DNA of 64,000 nt from CAYTGR01 sp964437445 (lineage in GTDB: Bacteria > Chloroflexota > Anaerolineae > B4-G1 > SLSP01). The position numbers and the translations under genes are program-made. The notes beneath the pieces were generated by a model. It searched no databases, was not told the origin of the DNA, and saw only the letters and a list, made by a program, of their open reading frames with translations. The stretch lies in NCBI GenBank assembly GCA_964437445.1, contig CAYTGR010000015.1, forward strand, positions 1 through 64,000, given 5' to 3'. Below are positions 43,118 through 52,394 of the stretch, piece after piece. Each line of letters opens with the position of its first letter. Within the stretch, counting starts at the first letter, position 1.

Positions 43118-44317
43118 TCAGGGCACCAACACCGCGCGGATCTGCTCCAAAGCCCAATCAATTTCCTCTTGCGTGATAATCAACGGCGGAGCGAAGCGGA
43201 TGACGCGCTCGTGCGTTTCCTTCGCCAGGAGACCACGCTCTTTGAGCTGCTCGCAGAAGGGGCGTGCCGGTCCGACCTCGGCTTTGATCTCTACGCCGAT
43301 GAGCAGCCCCCGGCCCCGGATCTCTTTCACGTAGGGACTGTGCAGTGCCTCCAGTTGGGCTTTGAAATAAGCGCCCAGCCGGGCCGCATTCTCAATCAAC
43401 CCCTCCTCCACGATCACCTTCAGCGCCTCGCGGGCGACCGCTGACCCCAAGGGGTTGCCGCCAAACGTGGAGCCGTGGCTCCCCGGCTTGAACTGTCCCA
43501 GCACATCGGCGCGCCCCACCACTGCCGAGACGGGCATCATCCCGCCGGAAAGCGCCTTGCCGATGGTCACCAGGTCGGCCTTGACCCCTTCCCAATCGCA
43601 AGCGAAGAGCTTGCCGGTGCGCCCCAGTCCGGTCTGGATCTCATCGGCGATGAAGAGCACGTTGTGGTGGGTGCAGAGCTCGCGGGCGGCCCGCAGATAC
43701 CCCTCTGGCGGGATCATGATCCCGGCTTCCCCCTGGATCGGCTCCACAATGAAGGCCACGGTGTGGGGCGTGATGGCGGCCTCTAACGCGGCCGCGTCCC
43801 CATAAGGAATCACCTTAAAACCGGGGGTGAAGGGACCGAACCCATCCCGGTAAAGCGGTTCGGTAGAAAAAGTGACGATGGAGATGGTGCGCCCGTGGAA
43901 GTTGTTGGTGCAGGCGATGATCTCCGCCTGGCCGTCGGGGACGCCTTTGACCTGGTAGCCCCAGAGCCGCGCCGCCTTGAGCGCCGTTTCCACGGCCTCC
44001 GCGCCGGAGTTCATCGGCAGCATCATCTCATGGCCGGTCAGCTCACAGATCTCCTGCAGCAGGAAGGGGAACTGATCGTTGCGGAAAGCGCGGGAGGTGA
44101 GCGTCACCCGTTGGGCCTGCTCCACCAGCGCCTTGACGATGCGGGGGTGGCAGTGCCCCTGATTCAATGCCGAATAAGCGCTCAGGCAATCCAGGTACCG
44201 CTTGCCCTCCACATCCCAGACCCAGACGCCCTGTGCGCGGGTGATGACCACATCCAGGGGATGATAGTTGTGCGCGCCGTAAGTCTCCTCCAGAGCAATG
44301 AAATCCTGTGTCTGCAT
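43118..44317 (-). CDS. rocD: Ornithine aminotransferase (class III PLP)
   Basis: A 399-residue class III aminotransferase. The N-terminus TYGAHNYHPLDVVITRAQGVWVWD and LDCLSAYSALNQGHCHP is characteristic of ornithine-oxo-acid transaminases, as is MNSGAEAVETALKAAR. The PLP aspartate is in FIADEIQTGLGRTG and the Schiff-base lysine in TIGKALSGGMMP. It transfers the delta-amino group of ornithine to 2-oxoglutarate, giving glutamate semialdehyde. It has its own promoter and no arginase gene nearby. Acetylornithine aminotransferase is the main alternative, but the opening motifs favour RocD. Confidence 0.92.
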   Translation of the reverse strand: MQTQDFIALEETYGAHNYHPLDVVITRAQGVWVWDVEGKRYLDCLSAYSALNQGHCHPRIVKALVEQAQRVTLTSRAFRNDQFPFLLQEICELTGHEMMLPMNSGAEAVETALKAARLWGYQVKGVPDGQAEIIACTNNFHGRTISIVTFSTEPLYRDGFGPFTPGFKVIPYGDAAALEAAITPHTVAFIVEPIQGEAGIMIPPEGYLRAARELCTHHNVLFIADEIQTGLGRTGKLFACDWEGVKADLVTIGKALSGGMMPVSAVVGRADVLGQFKPGSHGSTFGGNPLGSAVAREALKVIVEEGLIENAARLGAYFKAQLEALHSPYVKEIRGRGLLIGVEIKAEVGPARPFCEQLKERGLLAKETHERVIRFAPPLIITQEEIDWALEQIRAVLVP

Positions 44318-44374
44318 TCTTAACTACTCCTTCTTAGAAATTAGATATTTGATATTATCCCGTCCCTTAGCTTC

Positions 44375-44402
44375 ATCCTAACACGAAGCCAGTTAGGGTC
44401 AA
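44375..44402 (-). promoter_or_regulatory. rocD promoter
   Basis: On the minus strand TTGACC (44402-44397), 16 bases, TAGGAT (44380-44375) with TG one base before it. Transcription would start near 44368, about 50 bases before the gene. Confidence 0.65.
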
Positions 44403-44467
44403 GTCCCTTGTTTCCCGGAGAGCACAGGAGATTTGTCATACGAGGAGATGCTATATGCTATAAGGGA

Positions 44468-44500
44468 GATTTTGCGCGTGGCGAAACCGCGCGCAAAATC
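44468..44500. terminator. Long hairpin with CGAAA loop
   Basis: GATTTTGCGCGTGG (44468-44481) pairs with CCGCGCGCAAAATC (44487-44500), 14 base pairs with one G-T, loop CGAAA. It lies downstream of the minus-strand ATC-hydrolase-like gene. The plus-strand continuation is pyrimidine-rich (GTCTTTTCCTCTCTTTTCTTC). A terminator for the 46176-44554 genes is the simplest reading. Confidence 0.6.
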
Positions 44501-44553
44501 GTCTTTTCCTCTCTTTTCTTCTTTTCTTGTCTTTTCTTGATTTGCCGGCTAAT

Positions 44554-45045
44554 TTAGCCGCGTATCGCGTAACAGAAGTCGCAATAGGGTGCCCCCTCCA
44601 TGATCGTTTGGGTACGGGTGAAGACCACTGCCGGGTTGAAGCCTGCCATCAGGGCGGCGTCGCGATTGCAGGAAAGGAGCATTCCCAGGTCGGCTATGCC
44701 AAGCGCCCGATAGAGCTCGGCGTAGCGACAGCGCGTGACCTGAAAAGCGAAGCGGGCCGGCGTCTGCTCCGTTACCGTGAAGGTCATGGCATCGTCGCGC
44801 GTCCAGAGCTCCAGGCTGCGGGCAAAGTCGGTCAGCGTGTTGCCGCCCAGGCTGGCCGCCAGCTGGGCCCCCTGCTCGCGGGCCAGGCGCAGAATTGTCT
44901 CCCGCAGCACGGCCCGTACCTCTGCCTGGCCGAACCGCTTGCCCAACGCCTCCACCAGCGGCGCGACAATCCGTGCCTCAATCTCACGGCGGGTCAGCAC
45001 CCCCACCGCGTTCAAACGATCCGGCGGCATGGGTTGATCTGGCAT
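44554..45045 (-). CDS. L-2-amino-thiazoline-4-carboxylic acid hydrolase-like protein
   Basis: A 163-residue protein of the ATC hydrolase family. The core is visible as LRLAREQGAQLAAS, FQVTRCRYAELYRALGIADLG and the C-terminal CNRD and PYCDFCYAI cysteine-containing segments. The founding enzyme opens the thiazoline ring on the way to L-cysteine in Pseudomonas; most homologues have unproven substrates. It is 27 bases downstream of the M29 aminopeptidase gene on the same strand and probably shares its promoter, hinting at a role in breakdown of peptide- or cysteine-derived compounds. Confidence 0.78.
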   Translation of the reverse strand: MPDQPMPPDRLNAVGVLTRREIEARIVAPLVEALGKRFGQAEVRAVLRETILRLAREQGAQLAASLGGNTLTDFARSLELWTRDDAMTFTVTEQTPARFAFQVTRCRYAELYRALGIADLGMLLSCNRDAALMAGFNPAVVFTRTQTIMEGAPYCDFCYAIRG

Positions 45046-45072
45046 CGTCGCCTCCTGTTCCCGGCCTGCGCC

Positions 45073-46176
45073 TTAAATCACAAACTGTCCATTCTGATAG
45101 AGCAGGTCACCGTCCACGCGAATTTCACCGCCCCGGCGCAGATCGCAAATCAGGTCCCAGTGGATGGCCGAGTCGGCCACACTGCCGCTTTCCGGGTAGC
45201 CCGCGCCGAGCGCCAGGTGAAAGCTGCCGCCGATCTTTTCATCAAAGAGGATCTCGCCGGTAAAACGGTTGATCCCTTCGTTCGTTCCGATGGCGAATTC
45301 ACCCAGGTAGCGTGCCCCGGCATCCGTGTCCAACGTCTGGAGTAAGAAGGCCTCATTTTTATCCGCCGTGGCCTTGACAACCTTGCCACGCTCAAACCAG
45401 AGCCGCACCCCCGTCACCTCCCGCCCGCCGTAGATCGCCGGGTATGAGAAGTAAACACAGCCTTCCGCACTATCCTCCACCGGCCCGGTGAAAATTTCCC
45501 CGTCGGGCATGTTCTCGTGCCCGTCGCAGTTGATGAAAGTGCGCCCGGCGATGCTCAGCCGCAGATCAGTCTCCGGCCCCATGATGTGCACTTCTTGCTT
45601 CCCCTTGAGCCAGTCAATGATCTGCTGTTGCCGGGCGGAGAAACGCCGCCAATATCCCACCGGATCACTCAGCTCGGGCAAACAGGCCTGAAAAACAAAA
45701 TCGGCGTACTCATCCAGGCTCATCTCGGCGTCTTGCGCGTGTGCCTGGGTGGGAAAAAGCGTCAGCGTCCAACGCAGTTCGTGCCGGGCCGCCCGCGCCA
45801 GGAAAGTCTTCATGATCCCGGCCTGCGCCTGTTCCCGCAACACCATCCGGGCCGGATCCACCCCGCTCAACGACTTCGTGTTGGCGGCGGCCATCACGTT
45901 AATCTCCACGTCATAGCTCTCCACCAACAAGCGGCGCGGCTCAGGGATATGCTGCAACTGCTCGTCAGAGGCGTAGCGATAAAAGAGCTCCATGGTACCG
46001 GGCAACGTCGTCAGCATGAACGGGTGCCCCCCTGCCTGTAACACCCTGGCGTAAACGGCCAGCAACAGCGGCTCAGCCGGCGTATCACCCCGGATCACCA
46101 CTTTATCGCCCGGCCTGACCGCCACGGAATAGTTGACCAAAACATCGGCTAATTTATCCACACGCGGGTCTAACAT
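45073..46176 (-). CDS. M29-family metallo-aminopeptidase
   Basis: A 367-residue thermophilic-type aminopeptidase (AmpS/AmpT/PepS group). Family features: RVDKLADVLVNYS opening, MPDGEIFTGPVEDSAEG (first metal glutamate), GTNEGINRFTGEILFDEK (second glutamate), GGSFHLALGAGY and IHWDLI (metal histidines and aspartate). It removes N-terminal residues from peptides in the cytosol, usually as a dimer with two metals. The ATG at 46176 follows AAGGAGTC. It leads a two-gene unit with the ATC-hydrolase-like gene. Confidence 0.93.
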   Translation of the reverse strand: MLDPRVDKLADVLVNYSVAVRPGDKVVIRGDTPAEPLLLAVYARVLQAGGHPFMLTTLPGTMELFYRYASDEQLQHIPEPRRLLVESYDVEINVMAAANTKSLSGVDPARMVLREQAQAGIMKTFLARAARHELRWTLTLFPTQAHAQDAEMSLDEYADFVFQACLPELSDPVGYWRRFSARQQQIIDWLKGKQEVHIMGPETDLRLSIAGRTFINCDGHENMPDGEIFTGPVEDSAEGCVYFSYPAIYGGREVTGVRLWFERGKVVKATADKNEAFLLQTLDTDAGARYLGEFAIGTNEGINRFTGEILFDEKIGGSFHLALGAGYPESGSVADSAIHWDLICDLRRGGEIRVDGDLLYQNGQFVI

Positions 46177-46211
46177 GCATGACTCCTTCCTGCTCTGAGG
46201 TTAATGCCGGG

Positions 46212-46239
46212 ATTGTAATCCCAGATGCACGCTTGCCAA
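46212..46239 (-). promoter_or_regulatory. Promoter of the M29 aminopeptidase unit
   Basis: Minus strand: TTGGCA (46239-46234), 16 bases, TACAAT (46217-46212). About 35 bases before the ATG. Confidence 0.65.
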
Positions 46240-46469
46240 GTTTGAAACAGTCCAGGGTTTGTCTGCGGCGGGGGCCTTTCAAAATCGGAGACGACGATGG
46301 CGCACGCGCTGCGGCCGGAAACAGGGTTGAGCTTTGGGCAGATCGTGCTAAACTGTCGCCGGGGCATAGCCACTGCACCTCAAAATCAGCCGGCCGTCCA
46401 GAAGTCGCGCATGATGGCCTTGCCCGCCATGATGCGCACCCATGAAAGTCTGCCGCCTGCCAGAGCTAA

Positions 46470-46497
46470 TTTCGGATTTGGGATTTCAGATTTCGGA
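46470..46497. repeat. Heptamer tandem repeat TTTCGGA
   Basis: Four adjacent heptamers TTTCGGA, TTTGGGA, TTTCAGA, TTTCGGA, with a looser fifth (TTTGCAG). It resembles the short heptanucleotide repeats known from cyanobacterial genomes. Confidence 0.65.
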
Positions 46498-46549
46498 TTT
46501 GCAGACACAACTCTGCGACCTCTGTAAATCCGGCTTTCATGAGAGTGCC

Positions 46550-47476
46550 ATGAACCGTCTCCGCGCTGACCTGCTTTTGGTGCTGATCACCGTGATCTGG
46601 GGATCTACCTTTATCGTCGTCAAACAGTCGCTGGATCAAGTGGGGCCGTTTACCTTCATCGCTGCCCGCTTCTGGGTGGCTGGCCTGGGACTACTGCCGT
46701 TCCTCGCGCTGGCCCGGCGTCCTCCTGGCCTGCCAACCGTCCCCCGTGCCCACCTGCTGCGTGAGGGCTGGCTCACCGGCCTGTTCCTCACGCTGGGCTT
46801 CGTCACGCAGACCATCGGTCTGCAAACCACCGAGGCCGGCAAAGCGGCCTTTATCACCGGCCTGAGTGTCGTTCTGGTGCCGCTGAGCTCGGCGCTGCTC
46901 TGGCGGCGGCCTCCTGCTCGCGCGGTCGTGTTTGGTGTGGCCCTGGCGACCGGGGGCCTGGGGCTGATGACGTTGGACCGCACGCTGACCCTGCGCTCCG
47001 GCGACCTGTGGGTCCTGGCCTGTGCGGGCGGTTTTGCCGCGCACATCATCGCCACCGGGCACTTTGCGCCGCGCCATGCCGTGATACCCTTCACGCTGGT
47101 GCAGCTTTTCACCGTGGCTCTCCTGGCCACGCTGGCGGCCCTCTGGCTGGAATCGCGCCGGCTGCTTCCCCCGGTAACGATCCTGCCGGCCGTCCTCTAC
47201 ATGGGCCTGATAGCCACCGCACTTGTTTTTGGCCTGCAGACGTGGGGGCAGCGCCACACCACGCCCACGCACACGGCCTTGATCTTTGCCCTGGAGCCGG
47301 TCTTCGCCGCGCTCTTTGCGGCGTGGTTCGCGGCCGAACGGCTGATGCTACGCGAGTGGATCGGGGGTACGTTGATCGTCCTGGGAATGATTGTGGCCGA
47401 ACTCGGCCCGGTGGTCAGAGCAAAATCTAGGGATAACCCGCAAAACCCGGTTATGACCCATCTTGAGAAAGGATAA
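46550..47476 (+). CDS. DMT-superfamily (EamA) transporter
   Basis: About 308 residues with ten predicted membrane helices arranged as two EamA repeats: repeat one begins LLLVLITVIWGSTFIVVKQSL, repeat two begins LWVLACAGGFAAHIIATGHF and ends with ALIFALEPVFAALFAAWF and GGTLIVLGMIVAEL. EamA proteins export or import amino acids, nucleobases or other metabolites by antiport. The longer in-frame start at 46442 only adds repeat-encoded residues, so ATG 46550 is chosen. It is followed three bases after its stop by the aldolase gene. Confidence 0.9.
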   Translation: MNRLRADLLLVLITVIWGSTFIVVKQSLDQVGPFTFIAARFWVAGLGLLPFLALARRPPGLPTVPRAHLLREGWLTGLFLTLGFVTQTIGLQTTEAGKAAFITGLSVVLVPLSSALLWRRPPARAVVFGVALATGGLGLMTLDRTLTLRSGDLWVLACAGGFAAHIIATGHFAPRHAVIPFTLVQLFTVALLATLAALWLESRRLLPPVTILPAVLYMGLIATALVFGLQTWGQRHTTPTHTALIFALEPVFAALFAAWFAAERLMLREWIGGTLIVLGMIVAELGPVVRAKSRDNPQNPVMTHLEKG

Positions 47477-47479
47477 ACG

Positions 47480-48307
47480 ATGCGCAAAAATCAAACTTTA
47501 CACTTGATCCGAGAGCAGCAGCCGGCCGTCGGAACCTGGCTCCAGCTGCAAAGTGTGGCCGTGGCGCGCGCGCTGGCGGCCCAGGGGTGCTTCAACTGGC
47601 TGCTTGTGGATATGGAACACACGCCCGTGGACCTTTCTACCGCCTCGGGGATGCTCGCCACGATTGCCGACATTACCGGCGGGCAGTGCACGCCCCTGGC
47701 CCGCGTGCCGGCCGGCACGATTGACCACATCAAACGGGCCTTGGATTGCGGCGCGCAGGGCGTTCTCGTGCCACTGGTCAACACGGCAGAGGAGGCCGCC
47801 GCTGCGGTGCGCTACGCCCGCTATCCGCCGGAGGGCGAGCGGGGCGGCGGTGGTTTCGCCCCGCACCTGGGCTTCGGCGTCAACCGCAGCGAGTACATGC
47901 AGCAGGTCAACGCCGAGATCTTGGTCGGGATTCAAATTGAGACCCGCGCCGCGCTGCTCAACCTGGACGCCATCCTGGACGTGCCTGGGCTGGACCTGAT
48001 CTTCATCGGGCCTAACGACCTCCACCTGTCGCTGGGACTGCCAGGCCGCTTCTGGAGCGCAGAGCCGGACTTTCTGGCGGCGGTGGAGCAGGTGAAGGTG
48101 GGTTGCCGGCAGCGGGGGCTGCCGCTCGGCATCCTCTGCGCCGACGCGATCTCGGCCCGAGCTCGCCTGGCGGAGGGCTTCACTTTCATCGGCATCAGCA
48201 CCGACGCCCAGCTGCTGCTGACCTACGCCGGGCTGCAATACGGGACGCTGTTTGACCTGCCGGAGCCGCCCCAGGGTTGGGGCAACCAGGTCAAATTAAG
48301 CCAGTGA
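47480..48307 (+). CDS. HpcH/HpaI-family class II aldolase
   Basis: A 275-residue metal-dependent aldolase. The opening VGTWLQLQSVAVARALAAQG and WLLVDMEHTP place it with 4-hydroxy-2-oxoheptanedioate and 2-keto-3-deoxy-rhamnonate aldolases. RVPAGTIDHIKRALDCGAQGVLVPLVN, the metal glutamate in GIQIETRAA and the aspartate in FIGPNDLHLSLG are conserved. It cleaves or forms pyruvate plus an aldehyde. The start is directly after the transporter stop, so the pair may import and break down the same acid. The exact substrate is undefined. Confidence 0.9.
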   Translation: MRKNQTLHLIREQQPAVGTWLQLQSVAVARALAAQGCFNWLLVDMEHTPVDLSTASGMLATIADITGGQCTPLARVPAGTIDHIKRALDCGAQGVLVPLVNTAEEAAAAVRYARYPPEGERGGGGFAPHLGFGVNRSEYMQQVNAEILVGIQIETRAALLNLDAILDVPGLDLIFIGPNDLHLSLGLPGRFWSAEPDFLAAVEQVKVGCRQRGLPLGILCADAISARARLAEGFTFIGISTDAQLLLTYAGLQYGTLFDLPEPPQGWGNQVKLSQ

Positions 48308-48391
48308 TGCAAAATAACCTCTATTTGCAGAAACACCGTGCATTTTCTAACCAACTGGCAATTGATTTTCATAAACCTCTGAAGAATCCAG

Positions 48392-48420
48392 TTGCTTTTA
48401 ATAGACTTTTATGCTAAACT
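48392..48420 (+). promoter_or_regulatory. Promoter of the triple-GAF kinase gene
   Basis: TTGCTT (48392-48397), 17 bases, TAAACT (48415-48420) with TGC before it. Transcription would begin near 48427, about 67 bases ahead of the ATG. Confidence 0.65.
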
Positions 48421-48493
48421 AAAGAGAAGATTCGCGGCCAACCCGTGGACATGATAAAGGGCCCGTTCACCTGTGTAGCAGTACGATGCAGCC

Positions 48494-51400
48494 ATGAGCA
48501 CCATAGATCACCCGCCCACAGCGACACCTGTCCAACCACCGCCACCCGCCGAACCCGGCCGGGCTGACGGCGGGCGAGGTCGGCAGCGCCTGTCTCCAGG
48601 CCGGCAATTGACTCTGATCCTGATGTTATTCAGCCTGGGATGGTTTGTTGTCCTGGCCTTGCTCTCGTGGCGGCTGCTGCCACCGGGCACTGTCCAGACG
48701 CCAGTCTGGTTCAGCGCGCTCCTGATTACCTGCCTGGTGGGTGGGGTTGCAAGCAGCTGGCTGTTGAAGCACTTCTGGTTAGGCCGGTTGGAGACTGAAC
48801 GCCAGGCCCAGGCGCGCCAGCTGGAAAATCTCATCGCGGTTGCGCGCGCGGCCGTGGAGCGTCCCACCTTGGACGAAACGCTCCAGAACATTCTGGACGC
48901 TACCTGTACCATCACCCGGGCGGAACGCGGCGACCTGTTGCTCCTGGAGGAATCCGGTGCGCTGGCGCGCTTCATCGTCTCGCCCCCGGACCTCTCGCCG
49001 ACCCAACGGCGGGAGTGGGCTACCGCGATCATGAACCAGGGGCTGGCCGGCTGGACCGCCCGCCAGCGTCAAGCGGTCCTGATCCCCGATACAGCCCTGG
49101 ACGAACGTTGGTTGCCGCCTCCCAACTTCCCGCTAACCCGCTCCGCCCTCAGTGTCCCCATCTGCCGGGGCGAGCACCTGGTGGGTGTCTTGACCCTCTT
49201 CCATTCCCAGGTCGCCCATTTCACCCACGCTGACCTGGAATTGATCCAGGCGGCCACCGACCAGATTGCGCTGGCCATTTACAACGCCCGGATTTACGAC
49301 GAGCAGCGGCGGTTGGCAAATTTGCAGGCCACCCTCTATGAGACCCTGCACGCCATCAGCGGCCGGTTGGAGATCGGTTCCGTGATTAATCAGGCCGTGG
49401 AGACGATCTCACGGCTCACCGGCTGGCCCTCGGTAACGCTGCTGCTCCCCAATGAATATCCGTACTACCTGACCGTGCGGGCTGCCGCCGGTGCTTATTC
49501 CCCGCCGATTGGCTGGCGTATCCCGATGGCGCAAGGGATCACCGGCCGGGCCTTCCGGCAGGGGGTTACTCAGCATGTGCCTGACGTGACTACCGACCCG
49601 GAGTATCTGCTGTTCCACACGGCCACCCGAAGCGAGCTGGCCGTTCCGGTCCGCCGTGGAGAACGCTTGCTGGGGCTGCTCAACATTGAGAGTGACCAAT
49701 TCTACGCTTTCAGCGAAGACGATCTGCTCCTGGCCGAATCTTTAGCCGATGCCATCTCCCTGGTCCTGGAAAATGCCCGCGCGCTGGAGGAACTCCGCCA
49801 GTATGCCGGCAAAGTGAACGCCATGTATGCGCTGGCGCGGATGCTCAGCCAATCCCTGGTACTCCAGGAGATGCTCTTCCGGGCCCTTGGCGTCGCGGTG
49901 AACTCCTTGGGCTTTGAAGGCGGCCTCATCAGCCTGGTCAACCCCACCACCGGCCGGCTGGAATTAAGCGCCGAGTGGGCCCTGCCGCCGCAGCTCTCTG
50001 AATGGCTCCGCCGGGTCGGCATGGAGAAAACCCTCTGCGCTTATGTCTGGAACCGGCGCACCCCTCTGCTGATCGGCGACATAGAATCGGAGACACCCCT
50101 GGCGCAACAAATGCACGCGGAGCTGCACGATTTCTTCAGTCACATGCAAGCCTGGGGCATTCGCTCCTATGTGGGCACGCCGTTGCTTCACCAGGAACAG
50201 TCATTGGGCGCGCTTTGCTTGTTCGCCCGCCAGCCCCACATCTTTTCCGGCGAAGATTCGGCCCTGCAGCTCACCATCGGTCAGCAGATCGCCACCACTG
50301 TCACCAATGCCACGCTATTCCAGGCTGTGACCGATGAACGGGGCCGGCTCCAGGCACTGATTGAATCTAGCCGCGACGGGATCATCTTTATCGGCCTGGA
50401 CCAGAAAATCCTGGTGGTAAACGCTGCGGCCCTCACCTTGTTGGGGGTAGCCGATCCACCCGAAACGTGGACCGGTTGCTCGCTGGCGGAAGCGCTGTTG
50501 CGCATGCGCCATAGCACCCCGGAAGGCGCGCGGGCAGCGTTGTATATCTTACGCCGCCCCCATACCGACCGCGAGAGCAGTCGCGAAGGCGAACTGGGCG
50601 TTCACCCGCACATCATGCACTGGATCAACCTGCCGGTCCTTAGCGGCGGCACCCCGCTGGGGCATCTGATCGTCCTGCGGGATGTGACCGAGGAGCGGCT
50701 GCTGGAACGGATGCGCGATGATCTGACCAACACCATGGTGCACGATCTCCGCAATCCGCTCACCGCCATTTACGGAGCTTTGAAGCTGTTGGAGAAAAGC
50801 ACCGCCGGCATGTTCTCGCCGGCGCAGCTCCAGATGGTGGGGATCATCAACAGCGGCGTCCAGCGGATGCTCAGATTGGTGAATGCCATTATGGACATCA
50901 GCCGGTTGGAGAGCGGGCGGATGCCGATAGAGCTTGCGCCGATCATCCTGCCTGACTTCATCGCCGAAATCCTGCAATCCCAGGCCCCCATTGCCGCCGA
51001 GAAGAACATCCGCCTGGAAAGTGCCGTGCCTTCTGGACTCCCGCCGGCCTGGGCCGACGCCGGTCTCATCCGCCGGGTGCTGGAGAACATCATCGGCAAC
51101 GCCATCAAATTCACCCCCGCCGGTGGCCTGATCCGGCTCCGGGTGCGGGAAAGCGAGGAAGCCGAGCGCCGCCGGTTCCTTATTTCGGTCAGCGATACCG
51201 GCCCTGGCATCCCGCCGGACATCCGGGAGCGGCTGTTCCAAAAATTCGCCACCGGTCCGCAACCAGAACGGGGCAGCGGGTTGGGGTTGGCCTTTTGCAA
51301 GATGGCAATCGCCGCCCACAAAGAGCGGATCTGGGTGGAAAGCACCAGCAGCAGCGGAACAACCATCACCTTCACGCTTGCGCCTGCCCCCACGGAGTAA
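48494..51400 (+). CDS. Membrane histidine kinase with three GAF domains and a PAS domain
   Basis: A 968-residue kinase. A proline-rich N-terminus (about 1-35) precedes two membrane helices (about 38-60 and 72-95) with almost no external loop, so sensing is probably internal. Three GAF domains follow (about 115-265, 285-430, 440-605), then PAS (about 615-735). The phospho-acceptor is H750 in TNTMVHDLRNPLTAI; the ATP domain has NIIGNAIKF, VSDTGPGIPP and GSGLGLAFC. No receiver domain is attached. It has its own promoter; the receiver-HEAT protein encoded nearby on the other strand (52395) is a possible partner. Confidence 0.92.
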   Translation: MSTIDHPPTATPVQPPPPAEPGRADGGRGRQRLSPGRQLTLILMLFSLGWFVVLALLSWRLLPPGTVQTPVWFSALLITCLVGGVASSWLLKHFWLGRLETERQAQARQLENLIAVARAAVERPTLDETLQNILDATCTITRAERGDLLLLEESGALARFIVSPPDLSPTQRREWATAIMNQGLAGWTARQRQAVLIPDTALDERWLPPPNFPLTRSALSVPICRGEHLVGVLTLFHSQVAHFTHADLELIQAATDQIALAIYNARIYDEQRRLANLQATLYETLHAISGRLEIGSVINQAVETISRLTGWPSVTLLLPNEYPYYLTVRAAAGAYSPPIGWRIPMAQGITGRAFRQGVTQHVPDVTTDPEYLLFHTATRSELAVPVRRGERLLGLLNIESDQFYAFSEDDLLLAESLADAISLVLENARALEELRQYAGKVNAMYALARMLSQSLVLQEMLFRALGVAVNSLGFEGGLISLVNPTTGRLELSAEWALPPQLSEWLRRVGMEKTLCAYVWNRRTPLLIGDIESETPLAQQMHAELHDFFSHMQAWGIRSYVGTPLLHQEQSLGALCLFARQPHIFSGEDSALQLTIGQQIATTVTNATLFQAVTDERGRLQALIESSRDGIIFIGLDQKILVVNAAALTLLGVADPPETWTGCSLAEALLRMRHSTPEGARAALYILRRPHTDRESSREGELGVHPHIMHWINLPVLSGGTPLGHLIVLRDVTEERLLERMRDDLTNTMVHDLRNPLTAIYGALKLLEKSTAGMFSPAQLQMVGIINSGVQRMLRLVNAIMDISRLESGRMPIELAPIILPDFIAEILQSQAPIAAEKNIRLESAVPSGLPPAWADAGLIRRVLENIIGNAIKFTPAGGLIRLRVRESEEAERRRFLISVSDTGPGIPPDIRERLFQKFATGPQPERGSGLGLAFCKMAIAAHKERIWVESTSSSGTTITFTLAPAPTE

Positions 51401-51517
51401 GCGGCTCCCTGGCCCCTGACAGACACCCGGCGTTGCATTTGAGCCGTTCAGCAGTAAAATCTATCCCCGCAGGGCTCTGTGGCCCGCTTGGAGATCAATT
51501 TTGCGAAGGGAGAACTG

Positions 51518-52306
51518 ATGGGAGAAAAAATTTATCAGGTAGATGCCTTCACCGAGCAACCCTTCGCCGGAAACCCGGCGGCGGTCTGTGTGCTCAGCGA
51601 ATCTCACGACGATTCCTGGTATCAGGCCGTGGCGCGTGAGATGAATCTATCAGAAACTGCTTTCTTGCTGCGGCAGGACGACGGGTTCAACCTGCGTTGG
51701 TTTACCCCTGCCGTGGAGGTAGATCTCTGCGGCCACGCTACGCTGGCGAGCGCCCATATTCTGTGGGAGGTCGGGTACCTGCTGCCGGGCGTCCAGGCCC
51801 GGTTTCAAACCCGCAGCGGCCTGTTGACGGCCGATCAGCAAGGCAACTGGATTGAGATGGATTTCCCGGCCAAGCCCGCGCAACCGGCCACGCCGCCGCC
51901 CAATCTGGCCCGCGCGTTAGGTGTCCCGCTCCTGTACGTCGGCCGCAACCGGTTTGATTACCTGGTGGAGGTAGAATCAGAAGAGCTGGTGCGGGCCATT
52001 CGCCCTGACTTTGAGCTGCTGAAATCGCTGCCCATCCGGGGGGTCATGGTGACCAGCCGGGCCGAAACCCCTGGCTACGACTTTGTCTCACGCTTCTTCG
52101 CGCCGGGGGTCGGCGTTAACGAGGACCCGGTGACCGGGTCGGCGCACTGCTGTCTGGTCCCGTTCTGGAGCGAGCGACTCAACCAGCAGGCCTTCGTTGC
52201 CTACCAGGCGTCGGCGCGGGGTGGCGTCCTGCGGGTGCGGCTGGATGGCAACCGGGTCCGCATCGCCGGTCAGGCCGTGACTGTGCTGCGCGGGGAACTG
52301 GTCTAG
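51518..52306 (+). CDS. PhzF-family isomerase-like protein
   Basis: About 262 residues. The opening YQVDAFTEQPFAGNPAAVCVL, the catalytic glutamate E46 in MNLSETAFLL, FTPAVEVDLCGHATLASAH and the C-terminal FAPGVGVNEDPVTGSAHCCLVPFW are all signature blocks of the PhzF/diaminopimelate-epimerase fold. PhzF itself isomerises a dihydro-anthranilate in phenazine synthesis; most relatives, including this one with no phz genes near, have unknown substrates. The ATG at 51518 follows GGGAGAACTG; a longer start at 51479 lacks conserved sequence. Confidence 0.92.
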   Translation: MGEKIYQVDAFTEQPFAGNPAAVCVLSESHDDSWYQAVAREMNLSETAFLLRQDDGFNLRWFTPAVEVDLCGHATLASAHILWEVGYLLPGVQARFQTRSGLLTADQQGNWIEMDFPAKPAQPATPPPNLARALGVPLLYVGRNRFDYLVEVESEELVRAIRPDFELLKSLPIRGVMVTSRAETPGYDFVSRFFAPGVGVNEDPVTGSAHCCLVPFWSERLNQQAFVAYQASARGGVLRVRLDGNRVRIAGQAVTVLRGELV

Positions 52307-52334
52307 CCGATCCTTTCAGCCGGCTGCTTGAATA

Positions 52335-52361
52335 GACCCGGCCCATCGCGTGGGCCGGGTC
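52335..52361. terminator. Hairpin between convergent PhzF and receiver-HEAT genes
   Basis: GACCCGGCCCA (52335-52345) pairs with TGGGCCGGGTC (52351-52361), loop TCGCG. No real T-run. Its place between two convergent stops suggests a shared terminator. Confidence 0.6.
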
Positions 52362-52394
52362 GTCTCTGCTGAAGGCAGTTGCGTTCAAGGGGCT

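Larger units (their letters stand above)
46177..46549. other. Divergent intergenic region between M29 aminopeptidase and DMT transporter
   Basis: It contains the aminopeptidase promoter (46212-46239, minus), an apparently non-coding stretch (46240-46460) and a heptamer tandem repeat (46470-46497). In-frame extensions of the transporter into it encode the repeat and are unlikely to be translated. GAGAG four bases before 46550 is the transporter ribosome-binding site. Confidence 0.65.
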
